This document shows positions 26,863-35,411 of a stretch of 64,000 nt of DNA, piece after piece. Each line of letters starts with the position of its first letter. Position 1 is the stretch's first letter. The DNA is from Lachnospiraceae bacterium (GTDB taxonomy: Bacteria > Bacillota > Clostridia > Lachnospirales > Lachnospiraceae): positions 1-64,000 of the forward strand of contig JAUNGG010000010.1 of NCBI GenBank assembly GCA_030524635.1. Reading direction: 5' to 3'. The position numbers were made by a program, and so were the translations under genes. The notes below the pieces were generated by a model. It saw only the letters and a program-made list of their open reading frames with translations, was not told the DNA's origin and did not search any database.

Positions 26863-27660
26863 TTATTTTGCTTCTGTCCCATACACCTGAATCTGCGTCA
26901 ATGCCGGGAATGGCGATGGATCATCTGCCTTAATCAGCTTTCCCAGCTTCAGCCAGGTAATTCCCTTCCGGGTAATCGGCAGAACGTGGGGCTCATACTG
27001 CTTCTTCAATGCCGCCGTCTCGCTGGTTCCATCGGAGAAGGTAAACGTCACCTGCTCCCACCAGTTATCATGGGGAAAGTCTGCTCTGGTATACAGCACG
27101 ATCTGGTCGAAATCGACAGCCCGGCCAAATTCCAGGGTCAGTTCAGCATCATCCTGGCGGTTAATGCCCCAGGACTCATACGGCCACTGGCCGTGGGAGC
27201 GGTTGGCGCACACGCCGTCAATAGCATTTCTGGCTGCAAACACTGCCTCGCCTCTGGTCTCCACATTGGCCAGTGCATGAGGATAACAGCCATGTTCTCC
27301 ATGCTGATCCAGAGGATTTACTGCCAGATTCCGGTACCCTAATTCCCAGGGAAATGCTTTCCGCAAGGTCAGATAATGGCGCTCTCCGTCAAATGCCTTT
27401 GGATTGTAGGAGGTTTTCTTTTCCCCAAATGGAATGGTGTAGGTAAGCTCTGATTGGGTCATATAAACATAAGCTTCCCCCATACTGTCGTCTGCCTGGA
27501 TCACGTAAAATTCATTAGGAGCCGCCACCTGAAACAGAATCTGATCTCCTTCCTCATAGCAGCCCTCCCAGGCCAGAATCACTCCGCTCTCTTCTGTTTC
27601 TCCTGCCAGCTCTGCCTTTATGCTGTGATTCTGATCATATATGCGAATATTGTTTTTCAT
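26863..27660 (-). CDS. Discoidin (F5/8C)-like carbohydrate-binding protein, cytoplasmic
   Basis: The 265-residue protein has no signal peptide. The C-terminal half (about 125-262) looks like a galactose-binding/discoidin sandwich, with ARNAIDGVCANRSHGQWPYESWG, then AELTLEFGRAVDFDQIVLYTRAD and a terminal ALTQIQVYG strand. The N-terminal half (1-120) is a separate beta-rich domain I do not recognise. Proteins like this occur beside uronate-metabolising genes in gut Firmicutes, but I know of no proven function. It begins ten bases after the glucuronidase stop with a perfect AGGAGG site, so the two are co-expressed. A binding or accessory role for glucuronides is inferred. Confidence 0.65.
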   Translation of the reverse strand: MKNNIRIYDQNHSIKAELAGETEESGVILAWEGCYEEGDQILFQVAAPNEFYVIQADDSMGEAYVYMTQSELTYTIPFGEKKTSYNPKAFDGERHYLTLRKAFPWELGYRNLAVNPLDQHGEHGCYPHALANVETRGEAVFAARNAIDGVCANRSHGQWPYESWGINRQDDAELTLEFGRAVDFDQIVLYTRADFPHDNWWEQVTFTFSDGTSETAALKKQYEPHVLPITRKGITWLKLGKLIKADDPSPFPALTQIQVYGTEAK

Positions 27661-27670
27661 TTGCTCCTCC

Positions 27671-29494
27671 TCAATCCTTATAACCGAAATTAGGGATCTG
27701 TCCCCAGCGCTTTCTGAAATAGTGGGCTGCCATTTTCGGCCGGCGCTCTCTGGTCAGCAGGCCCTTTTTATTTCCATCCACACGCATACAGCCCTGAATG
27801 GTTCCGAAATCTGCAAAATTCCACACATGCTCTCCGATGAAGAAATCACGCTTGTCAAATTCTGCATTCTGCCGTTCATAATATTCCGTCTGATATTCCT
27901 CACTGAACATTTCCGGCACACAATTGTGGATGCCTGCCACCGCATCTGCGCCGTACTCGGTGATCATCACCGGCTTGCCCTGCTTTTCCCAGAAATCCAG
28001 CTCCTGATTCAGTCCGTAGCAGGCTGCATCCAGGTCGCCGGACAGATTGTACCAGCCGTAGTAGCGGTTGATGCAGACCACATCCATGGTGCGAGTCACC
28101 AGATCCTGTTCATAGTGATTCTGGCAGCACACAAAGGTTACAGGACGGTTGGCTGGATCCAGCTGATGCGTCAGCTTGTAAAGCTCCTGCCAGTAATCAT
28201 ATGCTGACTCTGGGAAATGCTCCGTATCTGGTTCATTTCCCATGGACCACATCACAACACAGGGATGGTTCTTATCCCGGTCGATCATGTCCCGAAGCAC
28301 CTGCTCATGATGCTCCCGGATGGAAAAGACCTGATAGGGATCGCAGTGCCCCCCGGCATTGATTCCCACAGCCGGTGTCTCATCGATGATTACAATGCCT
28401 TCCCGGTCGCACAGCTCATACATCTCCTCCGCATATGGATAATGGCTGGTGCGGAAGGAATTTGCATGGAGCCAGTGGATCAGATTTACATCCTTCACAT
28501 CCAGGCAAAGATCCAGTCCTCTTCCATGGAAAGCAGAATCCTCATGCTTGCCGAAGCCCTTAAAGTAAAATGGCTGCCCATTGATCAGAAACTGCTTTCC
28601 CTCCACCTTTACAGTGCGGATGCCAAAGGGCTGCTCATATCGGTCCTGGCCGTAGGTCACTCTGGCGGTATACAGGTAGGGAGTCCCCGGCCATGGCTGC
28701 CACAGACTGGCATTGGGAACAACGATCCTTCCGCAGGAACCTTCCGCGGAAGCCACTGCTGTTCCATGGGCATCCACGATCTCCACCTTAACTGCGCCGC
28801 CGGTTTCTTCATCTTCACCAGCCGTTTCCACCTGGTATGCTACGATTCCATCGGTTCCTCTGATATCCGGCACCAGGGTAATATCTCGAATGTATGCCTT
28901 CGGTGTGGTATACAGACGGACCGGTCGGTTGATTCCGGCGTAGTTGAAAAAGTCAAAATTGGGAAGATTCTGGGACTTTCTCCAGAGCTTGGCTGCCTCC
29001 ACGCTGGGTATTCCCGGGTTATCGGAGCCGAAAAAGGCCGTTCCGCCTTCATTTCCCACGGGAAGGGTGCTGTGGTTTACCCGGTTATCCACTGCCACGA
29101 TCAGCTGTGCGCTGGTTCCTGCCGGGATCTGGCGGGTCACATCCAGCTCAAAAGGAAGGAAGCCTCCCTTGTGCTCCATCACAAGGCTGCCGTTTAAATA
29201 GATCCTTGCGTGATGAGTCACTGCATCAAAACGCAGCACCACCCGCTGTCCGGCATAGCAGGAAGGCACGGTCACCCTCCTCTGGTAATATGCCCAGCCA
29301 TAATGTCTGCGGTAAGCAGGATCATCCTTCTGGTCATTATAAGAAGCCGGAACTGCGATCCTGTCGACCTGGCTGCAAAAAACATTTAAACTGTGGCAGG
29401 TATCCCCAGGATTACAGGCATCCCCCAGGCAAAAATCCCAGATTCCGGATAAATCTGAAATCGCACGTACTTCATTTTCTCTTGGATATAACAT
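27671..29494 (-). CDS. uidA: GH2 beta-glucuronidase
   Basis: The 607-residue, three-domain GH2 enzyme has a sugar-binding sandwich (1-190), an immunoglobulin-like domain (195-295) and a TIM barrel (300-607). The acid/base is E421 in MGNEPDTEHF and the nucleophile E513 in ITEYGADA. N575-x-K577 in GNKKG is the motif that recognises the glucuronate carboxylate, so glucuronidase is favoured over galactosidase. The loop between DET (371) and the acid/base is about a dozen residues shorter than in the E. coli enzyme. The start at 29494 has AAGGAG ten bases upstream. There is no signal peptide. It should release glucuronic acid from oligosaccharides or conjugates in the cytoplasm. Confidence 0.93.
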   Translation of the reverse strand: MLYPRENEVRAISDLSGIWDFCLGDACNPGDTCHSLNVFCSQVDRIAVPASYNDQKDDPAYRRHYGWAYYQRRVTVPSCYAGQRVVLRFDAVTHHARIYLNGSLVMEHKGGFLPFELDVTRQIPAGTSAQLIVAVDNRVNHSTLPVGNEGGTAFFGSDNPGIPSVEAAKLWRKSQNLPNFDFFNYAGINRPVRLYTTPKAYIRDITLVPDIRGTDGIVAYQVETAGEDEETGGAVKVEIVDAHGTAVASAEGSCGRIVVPNASLWQPWPGTPYLYTARVTYGQDRYEQPFGIRTVKVEGKQFLINGQPFYFKGFGKHEDSAFHGRGLDLCLDVKDVNLIHWLHANSFRTSHYPYAEEMYELCDREGIVIIDETPAVGINAGGHCDPYQVFSIREHHEQVLRDMIDRDKNHPCVVMWSMGNEPDTEHFPESAYDYWQELYKLTHQLDPANRPVTFVCCQNHYEQDLVTRTMDVVCINRYYGWYNLSGDLDAACYGLNQELDFWEKQGKPVMITEYGADAVAGIHNCVPEMFSEEYQTEYYERQNAEFDKRDFFIGEHVWNFADFGTIQGCMRVDGNKKGLLTRERRPKMAAHYFRKRWGQIPNFGYKD

Positions 29495-29698
29495 AAAAAC
29501 CGCTCTCCTTTTTCCTCTATCTGGCACAAGCAAGCCTCCGCCCGCTGCCTTCGTCTCTTCAATGTCACGATTCACAGCCGGTATCACGCTGACGTTTCAT
29601 TTTTATTATATAATGAAGCTGGCGAAAAGCTCCATGGAAAATATAATGAATTATTTATAATATTTTCCGTTAATAAGAAAATTCTCCTGATTCAGCAA

Positions 29699-29727
29699 TT
29701 GAAAATTCAGTTTATATCAAGTAAGAT
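29699..29727 (+). promoter_or_regulatory. Candidate promoter of the aldehyde dehydrogenase gene
   Basis: TTGAAA (29699-29704) and TAAGAT (29722-29727) are 17 bp apart. The transcript would start near 29734, immediately before a strong hairpin. The rest of the 411-bp gap 29495-29905 on the glucuronidase side is A+T-rich with no clear second promoter. Confidence 0.5.
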
Positions 29728-29735
29728 AAAATAGG

Positions 29736-29805
29736 ATCCGGCATCCAATGCCGGATAGACGAGGAGGCCAATCCCCTTTACCCGGTGCCGGTTTTGATGG
29801 ATGCC
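29736..29805 (+). promoter_or_regulatory. Leader with mutually exclusive hairpins upstream of aldehyde dehydrogenase
   Basis: ATCCGGCAT (29736-29744) pairs with ATGCCGGAT (29748-29756), a perfect 9-bp stem with a 3-nt loop. GGCATCCA (29740-29747) can instead pair with TGGATGCC (29798-29805), so the two structures compete. CCGGTGCCGG (about 29782-29791) could also join. It does not match a riboswitch I know. A cis-regulatory RNA is possible. Confidence 0.4.
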
Positions 29806-29909
29806 AGGGAACTGGAAAAATTTTATTTCATGCTGATGGAAACGCCAGATTGTACCTCCTGTACGCGAGACCATTAGACATAGAAAGAAAGGAAGAAACC
29901 GAATTATGA
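29748..29909 (+). CDS. Possible 53-codon upstream ORF overlapping the aldehyde dehydrogenase start
   Basis: The frame opens at an ATG in the leader hairpin (29748) and closes with a TGA that overlaps the next gene's ATG as ATGA. It encodes 53 residues beginning MPDRRGGQSPLPGAGFDG and ending RKEETEL. Translation through it would melt the leader hairpins and bring ribosomes to the dehydrogenase start. The ribosome binding site is weak and I see no known domain, so it may be a chance frame. Confidence 0.3.
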   Translation: MPDRRGGQSPLPGAGFDGCQGTGKILFHADGNARLYLLYARPLDIERKEETEL

Positions 29910-31285
29910 CCGAACAGGAAATCAAACAGATCGTTGACCGGCAGCGAACGTTTTTCTATACCGGAGCTACCTTAACAATCGACTTTCGCATCCATGCACT
30001 GAAAAAGCTGAAGGCCTGCATCCAGCACTACGAGACTGAGATCAATGATGCCATCAAAAAGGATCTGGGAAAAAGCAGCTTTGAAAGCTATATGTGCGAG
30101 ACTGGCCTTGTGCTCAGCGAGATCACCTACATGATCCGTCATCTTCCTGGATTTGCCAGGGAAAAGACGGTTCTCACCCCGCTGGCCCAGTTCCATTCCC
30201 GAAGCTTTAAAAAGCCCTCTCCTTACGGCGTAACGCTGATCATGAGTCCATGGAACTACCCCTTTCTGCTGACGGTGGAGCCTCTGGTGGACGCCATCGC
30301 TGCTGGAAATACGGCTGTGATCAAGCCCAGCGCCTACTCGCCTTGCACCAGCCAGCTGATCCAAAAGATTATAAAAAAATGCTTTCATGAGGAATTTGTC
30401 TCTGTGATTACCGGGGGACGGGCGGAAAATACCTGCCTGCTCCATCAGCATTTTGACTACATCTTCTTTACTGGAAGCCAGGCTGTAGGCAGAGAGGTGA
30501 TGAAACAGGCTTCCGCCCATTTAACTCCCATCACCCTGGAGCTTGGCGGAAAGAGTCCCTGTATTGTAGAAAAAAGCGCCAATCTGCGGCTGGCTGCCAG
30601 ACGGATCGTATTTGGAAAATTCTTAAACTGCGGTCAGACCTGTGTAGCTCCTGACTACATCTACTGTGACTCTGCCATTAAGGACCGGCTTGTAGCGGAG
30701 ATCAAAGGGCAGATCCAGAAGCAGTTTGGAAAGCAGCCGCTGAAAAATCCAAATTATGGGAAGATCATCAATGAAAAGCATTTTAACCGGGTCTGCGGCC
30801 TGATGGACCCGGATAAGATCGTCTGGGGCGGAAAGGCAGATGAAGAAACCTTGCAGATCGAGCCGACTGTGATGGATGGAGTGACCTTTGGCGATGCCGT
30901 GATGCAGGAGGAGATCTTCGGGCCTCTGCTGCCGATACTTACCTACGATTCCCTTGACCAGGCCATCCACACCATCAATTCCATGGCACACCCCCTGGCG
31001 CTGTACCTGTTTACCAGCAGCAGACAGGCTGCCCGCGCCGTCACCTCCCGCTGCGGCTTCGGCGGAGGATGCATCAATGATACCATTATCCATCTGGCTA
31101 CCAGTGAAATGGGCTTCGGCGGCTTTGGAGAAAGCGGAATGGGCTCCTATCATGGGAAGGATGGATTTGATACCTTTTCCCATATAAAAAGCATTGTGGA
31201 TAAAAAGACCTGGCTGGATATGCCCATGCGGTATCAGCCTTATGGGAAAATCAATGACAAGCTGATCCATCTTTTTCTGAAATAA
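29906..31285 (+). CDS. NAD(P)-dependent aldehyde dehydrogenase, class 3-like
   Basis: The 459-residue protein lacks the N-terminal extension of longer aldehyde dehydrogenases, like the ALDH3/YwdH group. SPWNYPFLLTVEPLVDAIAAGN builds the cofactor site, FFTGSQAVGREVM the nicotinamide loop, ELGGKSP carries the general-base Glu, and the nucleophile is the second Cys of NCGQTC. It oxidises aldehydes to acids in the cytoplasm; a medium- or long-chain aliphatic or aromatic aldehyde is usual for this group. It is separated from the dehydrogenase that follows by about 100 bp. The hydrophobic C-terminal end (YQPYGKINDKLIHLFLK) could touch membranes. The physiological substrate is unknown. Confidence 0.9.
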   Translation: MTEQEIKQIVDRQRTFFYTGATLTIDFRIHALKKLKACIQHYETEINDAIKKDLGKSSFESYMCETGLVLSEITYMIRHLPGFAREKTVLTPLAQFHSRSFKKPSPYGVTLIMSPWNYPFLLTVEPLVDAIAAGNTAVIKPSAYSPCTSQLIQKIIKKCFHEEFVSVITGGRAENTCLLHQHFDYIFFTGSQAVGREVMKQASAHLTPITLELGGKSPCIVEKSANLRLAARRIVFGKFLNCGQTCVAPDYIYCDSAIKDRLVAEIKGQIQKQFGKQPLKNPNYGKIINEKHFNRVCGLMDPDKIVWGGKADEETLQIEPTVMDGVTFGDAVMQEEIFGPLLPILTYDSLDQAIHTINSMAHPLALYLFTSSRQAARAVTSRCGFGGGCINDTIIHLATSEMGFGGFGESGMGSYHGKDGFDTFSHIKSIVDKKTWLDMPMRYQPYGKINDKLIHLFLK

Positions 31286-31384
31286 ATATAGAACACGATC
31301 CCCTTAGTGAACAAGGAGCATCCGTAATGCTGCTGAAAAATAGAAACGATGGCGCAGCCAGCGCTGCGCAGAAAGGACCAGAAC

Positions 31385-32245
31385 ATGAAAAAAATCGGTT
31401 TTATCGGAGTGGGAATCATGGGAAAATCCATGGTCCGCAATCTTATGAAGGCAGGCTTTGAGCTGCATATTTATGCAAGGACCAAGGCCAAGGTGGAGGA
31501 TGTGATCTGCGAGGGCGCAGTCTTTCACGAAACCATCGCAGACTGTGTGAAGAACTGCGATGCTGTAATCACCATTGTAGGCTATCCCAAGGATGTGGAG
31601 GAGGTTTACCTGGCAGCAGGCAATATTTTAGACTCTGCCGCTGAGAATGCCTATCTGATTGACATGACCACCAGCAGCCCGACTCTGGCTGAGCAGTTAT
31701 ACCAGGAAGGCCGCAAACGCGGCTTCCATGTGCTGGATGCCCCGGTGACCGGAGGCGATGTAGGCGCGAAAAACGGCACTCTTTCCATTCTGGTTGGCGG
31801 AGAGGAAGAAGATTTCACCGCCTGCATGCCGCTCTTCCAGGCAATGGGTTCCAACATCAACTACCAGGGAAAAGCTGGAAACGGGCAGCATGCCAAGATG
31901 GCCAACCAGATCATGATCGCCGCCAATCTTTCCGGCGTATGTGAGGCGCTGTCCTACGCCAGGGCAAAAGGACTGGATACTGACACTCTGCTCCGCTCCC
32001 TTTCCAGCGGTGCCGCAGGCAGCCGCCAGCTGGAGCTGCTTGCCCCTAAGATTCTGACTGGAAATTACGATCCCGGCTTTTTCATCAAGCACTTTATCAA
32101 GGATATGAAGCTGGCAGTCAATGAATCGGAAGAAAGCGGATTAGATTTAACGATCCTGAAGCAGGTTCTGAAAAACTATGAGGAGCTGGCTGAGGAAGGC
32201 TATGGAGACCTGGGAACCCAGGCATTGTATAAGCGGTATGAATAA
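31385..32245 (+). CDS. Beta-hydroxyacid dehydrogenase, HIBADH/GarR-like
   Basis: The 286-residue protein has an N-terminal Rossmann domain with GFIGVGIMGKSM and the family signature DAPVTGGDVGAKNGTLSILVGG. A C-terminal all-helical domain follows, with the catalytic Lys in GNGQHAKMANQIM. Relatives reduce tartronate semialdehyde or oxidise 3-hydroxyisobutyrate or related hydroxyacids with NAD(P). The start is set by AAAGGA before the ATG at 31385. It follows the aldehyde dehydrogenase and may share its transcript. Because a uronate-glycan locus lies just upstream, a tartronate-semialdehyde-reductase role is conceivable, but no aldolase or dehydratase of that pathway is present. Confidence 0.88.
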   Translation: MKKIGFIGVGIMGKSMVRNLMKAGFELHIYARTKAKVEDVICEGAVFHETIADCVKNCDAVITIVGYPKDVEEVYLAAGNILDSAAENAYLIDMTTSSPTLAEQLYQEGRKRGFHVLDAPVTGGDVGAKNGTLSILVGGEEEDFTACMPLFQAMGSNINYQGKAGNGQHAKMANQIMIAANLSGVCEALSYARAKGLDTDTLLRSLSSGAAGSRQLELLAPKILTGNYDPGFFIKHFIKDMKLAVNESEESGLDLTILKQVLKNYEELAEEGYGDLGTQALYKRYE

Positions 32246-32274
32246 AAAAGCCTGCACAGAGAGGCTTTCTATGT

Positions 32275-32315
32275 AAAAAGCAGCCGGAGAACCTGTTCAA
32301 GTGGTTCTCCGGCTG
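32275..32315. terminator. Terminator between dehydrogenase and ktrA
   Basis: CAGCCGGAGAACC (32281-32293) pairs with GGTTCTCCGGCTG (32303-32315). On the minus strand CTTTTT follows, so it mainly ends the potassium/zinc gene run. It may also stop the facing dehydrogenase transcript. Confidence 0.85.
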
Positions 32316-32354
32316 TCTCGTCTATTTCGTAACCGTTCAGTGCCCTCACAGCAT

Positions 32355-33011
32355 CTATTTCATCTTTTCCAGCAGCTTTTCAATATCTGTCTTCATCCCG
32401 ATCACCATCAGATGATCATCCAGCCGGATCTTATAATCCGCTCCAGGCATCATGCTCATCTCCCCGTCCGGCCGCTTTACTGCCAGAATGCTGATGTGAT
32501 ACACATTCCGCAGCGCCAGATCCTTTAAGCTGCGTCCTGCCCATTGGGAAAGAGGCGGGATCTCATAAATGGAAAATTCATCGGTCAGCTCGATATAGTC
32601 AAACACATGGTTTGCGCTGTAGCGCACCGCCAGCTTTTCCGCAATATCCCGGTCCGGGTAGATCACCTCATCTGCTCCGTTCCGAAGAAGAAATTTAGCA
32701 TGGATATCCCGGTTGGCCTTGCTGACCACATACTTGGCTCCCAGCTCCTTTACCAGACTGGTGATCTCCAGACTGCTCTGGAAATTCGTTCCAATGCAGA
32801 TAAAGCAGATATCAAAATTCGCCACTCCAAGGCTTTTCAGCACCGTTTCATTGGTGCAGTCTCCGATTTTTGCGCTGACCACGTAGGGCAGCATATCCTC
32901 CAGACGCTCTTCCTCCTGGTCCACGATCATGATCTCATTATCCAGCATTGCCAGATTCCGGCACAGATGCTGTCCGAACCGTCCCATTCCGATAATTAAA
33001 ATTGACTTCAT
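32355..33011 (-). CDS. Potassium uptake regulatory subunit, KtrA/TrkA type
   Basis: The 218-residue peripheral membrane protein has an RCK_N Rossmann domain (IIGMGRFGQHLCRNL, 5-19, with acidic D36 for the nucleotide ribose) and a TrkA_C domain at about 135-218. It binds ATP/ADP or NAD(H) and gates the ion-conducting subunit encoded just upstream. Its length fits KtrA of Gram-positive bacteria, with a single RCK unit; the E. coli TrkA has two. The 50-bp gap to the channel gene indicates co-transcription. A strong terminator follows. High confidence in family; control by c-di-AMP, known for such subunits, cannot be judged here. Confidence 0.9.
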   Translation of the reverse strand: MKSILIIGMGRFGQHLCRNLAMLDNEIMIVDQEEERLEDMLPYVVSAKIGDCTNETVLKSLGVANFDICFICIGTNFQSSLEITSLVKELGAKYVVSKANRDIHAKFLLRNGADEVIYPDRDIAEKLAVRYSANHVFDYIELTDEFSIYEIPPLSQWAGRSLKDLALRNVYHISILAVKRPDGEMSMMPGADYKIRLDDHLMVIGMKTDIEKLLEKMK

Positions 33012-33061
33012 ATGCTTCGCTCTCCTCTATCCGTAACTGTTCTGTACTCCCACAGTTTCCT

Positions 33062-34516
33062 TTATCCTACTGTAATCCGTTCCGGCGGCTTCTTCTTCGA
33101 CTGGGTAAATGCCAGCGCAGAGGAAAGGCTTCCCACCCTTCCGCAGTACATCAGCACCACCAGCGCCAGCTTACATACCGGCAGAAGCTGCCGGGTGACT
33201 CCGGTAGACATGCCTGCCGTTCCGATGGCGGAAAAGGTTTCAAACAGCACATCGGACATCAGAAGCTCCGGCTGGAACAGCACGATCCAGATGGATGCCG
33301 CCATGGCCAGGATCAGATTAAAGGACAGGATCAAGCCTGCCTGACGCGCCACATCATCATCCAGTCTCCGGTTATAAACATTTACGCCGTCGGTCTGCCC
33401 CACACTGGCCCGGATGCACAGCAGCAGCACCGCCAGCGTTGTGGTCTTAATGCCGCCTGCGGTGGAGCCAGGGCTGCCTCCGATAAACATCAGCACAATG
33501 GTCACCAGCTTGCTCCCATCGGTGAGAGCTGCGGTGTCTATGGTGTTGAATCCGGCTGTCCTGGCCGTCACCGACTGAAACAATGAGGTCCAGATCCGGC
33601 CCTTCAGGCTCATATCCGCCATCACATGATCCCGTTCCAGAAGGAAGAACAGAACGGCACCTCCAAATATCAGCACAGCTGTAGTCACCAGAACGATCTT
33701 GGTGTGAAGCAGATATTTTCGGAATCGGAGTCCCTTCTTCGAGAGATCATCCCATACGATAAATCCGATGCCGCCGATAACAATCAGGCTCATAATGGTA
33801 AGATTTACCAGCCAGTCATCATAGTAAGCCATCAGAGAGCTGTAGGGCTCCCGAAAGCCCATCAGGTCAAAGCCTGCATTGCAGAAGGCAGAGATGGAAT
33901 GAAAGATCCCATAGTAAATCCCCTTCCACAATCCCAGCTCCGGAATAAAACGGATGGAGAGCAGCACGGCCCCCGCCCCTTCAAACAGCAAGGTTCCCTG
34001 GACGATCTTCTTCGCCAGGCGGACCACGCCGCCGATCTGGAGGGTATTTACGCTCTCCTGCATCAGTCCCCGCTCCTTCAGGCCGATCTTCCGGCGAAGA
34101 ATGATGGACAGAAACACGCCGATGGTAATAAAGCCAAGGCCGCCGATCTGGATCATGGTGATGATTATCAGCTGACCGAACAACGTCCACTGGCTCCAGG
34201 TATCCGCCCCGATCAGCCCGGTCACGCAGGTGGCGCTGGTGGCTGTCAGCAGGCAATTTACAAATCCAAGGCTCTCCCCGCTGCGGTTTGAAATGGGAAG
34301 CATCAGCGCCAGCGTCCCTGTCAGGATGATCCCTAAGAATCCGTAGGCGATAAACTGGGTCTGGGACAGATGATTTCGCATCTGCAGCCAGCGTTTCAGC
34401 CAGAAGGGTATCCTTCTCCCCAGCCGGTGCTTCTTTGCCTTCTCAATTGTAACGGCTTCTATTTGAGACATTTCTGTTTTCTTACTTTTTTTGTGTTCTG
34501 TATCTTTCATTTGCAC
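33062..34516 (-). CDS. Potassium uptake channel subunit, KtrB/TrkH type
   Basis: The 484-residue membrane protein belongs to the Trk/Ktr/HKT superfamily, with four membrane-pore-membrane repeats. The first filter region is TATSATCVTGL and the last repeat carries MFIGGSPGSTAGGIKTTT, where the SPGSTAGG segment forms part of the gate. A positively charged cytoplasmic N-terminus of about 45 residues precedes the first helix. The start is uncertain between a GTG at 34516 and an ATG at 34510, both poorly served by ribosome binding sites. It imports potassium with the KtrA-type subunit encoded next. The gene lies 73 bp downstream of znuB on the same strand. Confidence 0.92.
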   Translation of the reverse strand: MQMKDTEHKKSKKTEMSQIEAVTIEKAKKHRLGRRIPFWLKRWLQMRNHLSQTQFIAYGFLGIILTGTLALMLPISNRSGESLGFVNCLLTATSATCVTGLIGADTWSQWTLFGQLIIITMIQIGGLGFITIGVFLSIILRRKIGLKERGLMQESVNTLQIGGVVRLAKKIVQGTLLFEGAGAVLLSIRFIPELGLWKGIYYGIFHSISAFCNAGFDLMGFREPYSSLMAYYDDWLVNLTIMSLIVIGGIGFIVWDDLSKKGLRFRKYLLHTKIVLVTTAVLIFGGAVLFFLLERDHVMADMSLKGRIWTSLFQSVTARTAGFNTIDTAALTDGSKLVTIVLMFIGGSPGSTAGGIKTTTLAVLLLCIRASVGQTDGVNVYNRRLDDDVARQAGLILSFNLILAMAASIWIVLFQPELLMSDVLFETFSAIGTAGMSTGVTRQLLPVCKLALVVLMYCGRVGSLSSALAFTQSKKKPPERITVG

Positions 34517-34589
34517 TCATTTCCAATCTGCTGCTGATTCGATTCCATACCTTCACAGCTGCGAGTAAGTATCGATTCTGACAATATCC

Positions 34590-35411
34590 TTACCCCCGGA
34601 TCCGTCCTACTGCCTGCCAGGCGGAAAACAGCAGAAAGCAGATCAGATTGACCACCACCACACTGGCTCCTGCCGGCGTGGAAAAGGTGTAGGATGCCAC
34701 CATTCCCAGGGCAAAGCAGGTGACGGATACCACGCCGGATGAGATCATCACGCCCCGAAAGCTTTTAAAGATCCGCATGGAGGTGAGAGCCGGAAAGATG
34801 ATCAGGCTGGAAATCAGCATGGCTCCCATCATCCGCATTCCCAGCACGATGGTCACCGCCGTCAAAATCGCAATCAGCACATTATACCGCTCCACCCGGA
34901 CGCCTGTGGCCTTGGCAAAGCTTTCATCAAAGGTGACGGCAAACAGCTTATGATAACAGAAGATAAACAGCCCAAGCACAATGATGGACAGCACCACACT
35001 CAGCTTCACATCGGAAGGACTCATAGCCAGAATGCTTCCGAACATATAGCTGCTGATATCTGTGGTCATCCCGGTGGTCATGGAGGTAACGATAATGCCG
35101 ATGGCCAGCGCACTGGCCGAGATCATGGCAATAGCCGCATCGCTTTTTAATTTTCCGTTTTCTGTGATCCGAAGAAGGAAGAACGCCGCCAGCACTACCA
35201 CCGGAATGGATACTGCCAGAGGCGACCAGCCCAGGGCGATGGCTACCGACAAGGCTCCGAAGGATACGTGGGACAACCCGTCCCCGATCATGGAGTACCG
35301 CTTCAACACCAGGCTGACTCCCAGCAGGGAGGCACACAGGGAAACCAGGATTCCCCCCACAAATGCCCTTACCAGAAATGGATAAGACAGCATTTCTGCA
35401 ATTACATGCAT
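34590..35411 (-). CDS. znuB: Zinc/manganese ABC transporter permease, ZnuB-like
   Basis: The 273-residue protein has eight to nine membrane segments and the ABC-3 permease signature RYSMIGDGLSHVSFGALSVA with the C-terminal block MLISSLIIFPALTSM. It forms the channel of a metal importer. Its ATG overlaps the end of the ATPase gene by 10 bp, so translation is coupled. Gene order (binding protein, ATPase, permease) and the His-rich binding protein point to zinc, though manganese relatives share this family. No Zur-like operator was recognised in the operon by eye. Confidence 0.9.
   Translation of the reverse strand: MHVIAEMLSYPFLVRAFVGGILVSLCASLLGVSLVLKRYSMIGDGLSHVSFGALSVAIALGWSPLAVSIPVVVLAAFFLLRITENGKLKSDAAIAMISASALAIGIIVTSMTTGMTTDISSYMFGSILAMSPSDVKLSVVLSIIVLGLFIFCYHKLFAVTFDESFAKATGVRVERYNVLIAILTAVTIVLGMRMMGAMLISSLIIFPALTSMRIFKSFRGVMISSGVVSVTCFALGMVASYTFSTPAGASVVVVNLICFLLFSAWQAVGRIRG

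Noticed and set aside
28217-29197. 326-codon plus-strand frame opposite the glucuronidase gene
   Set aside because: It lies wholly antisense to a gene with all catalytic motifs and has no ribosome binding site or known motif.
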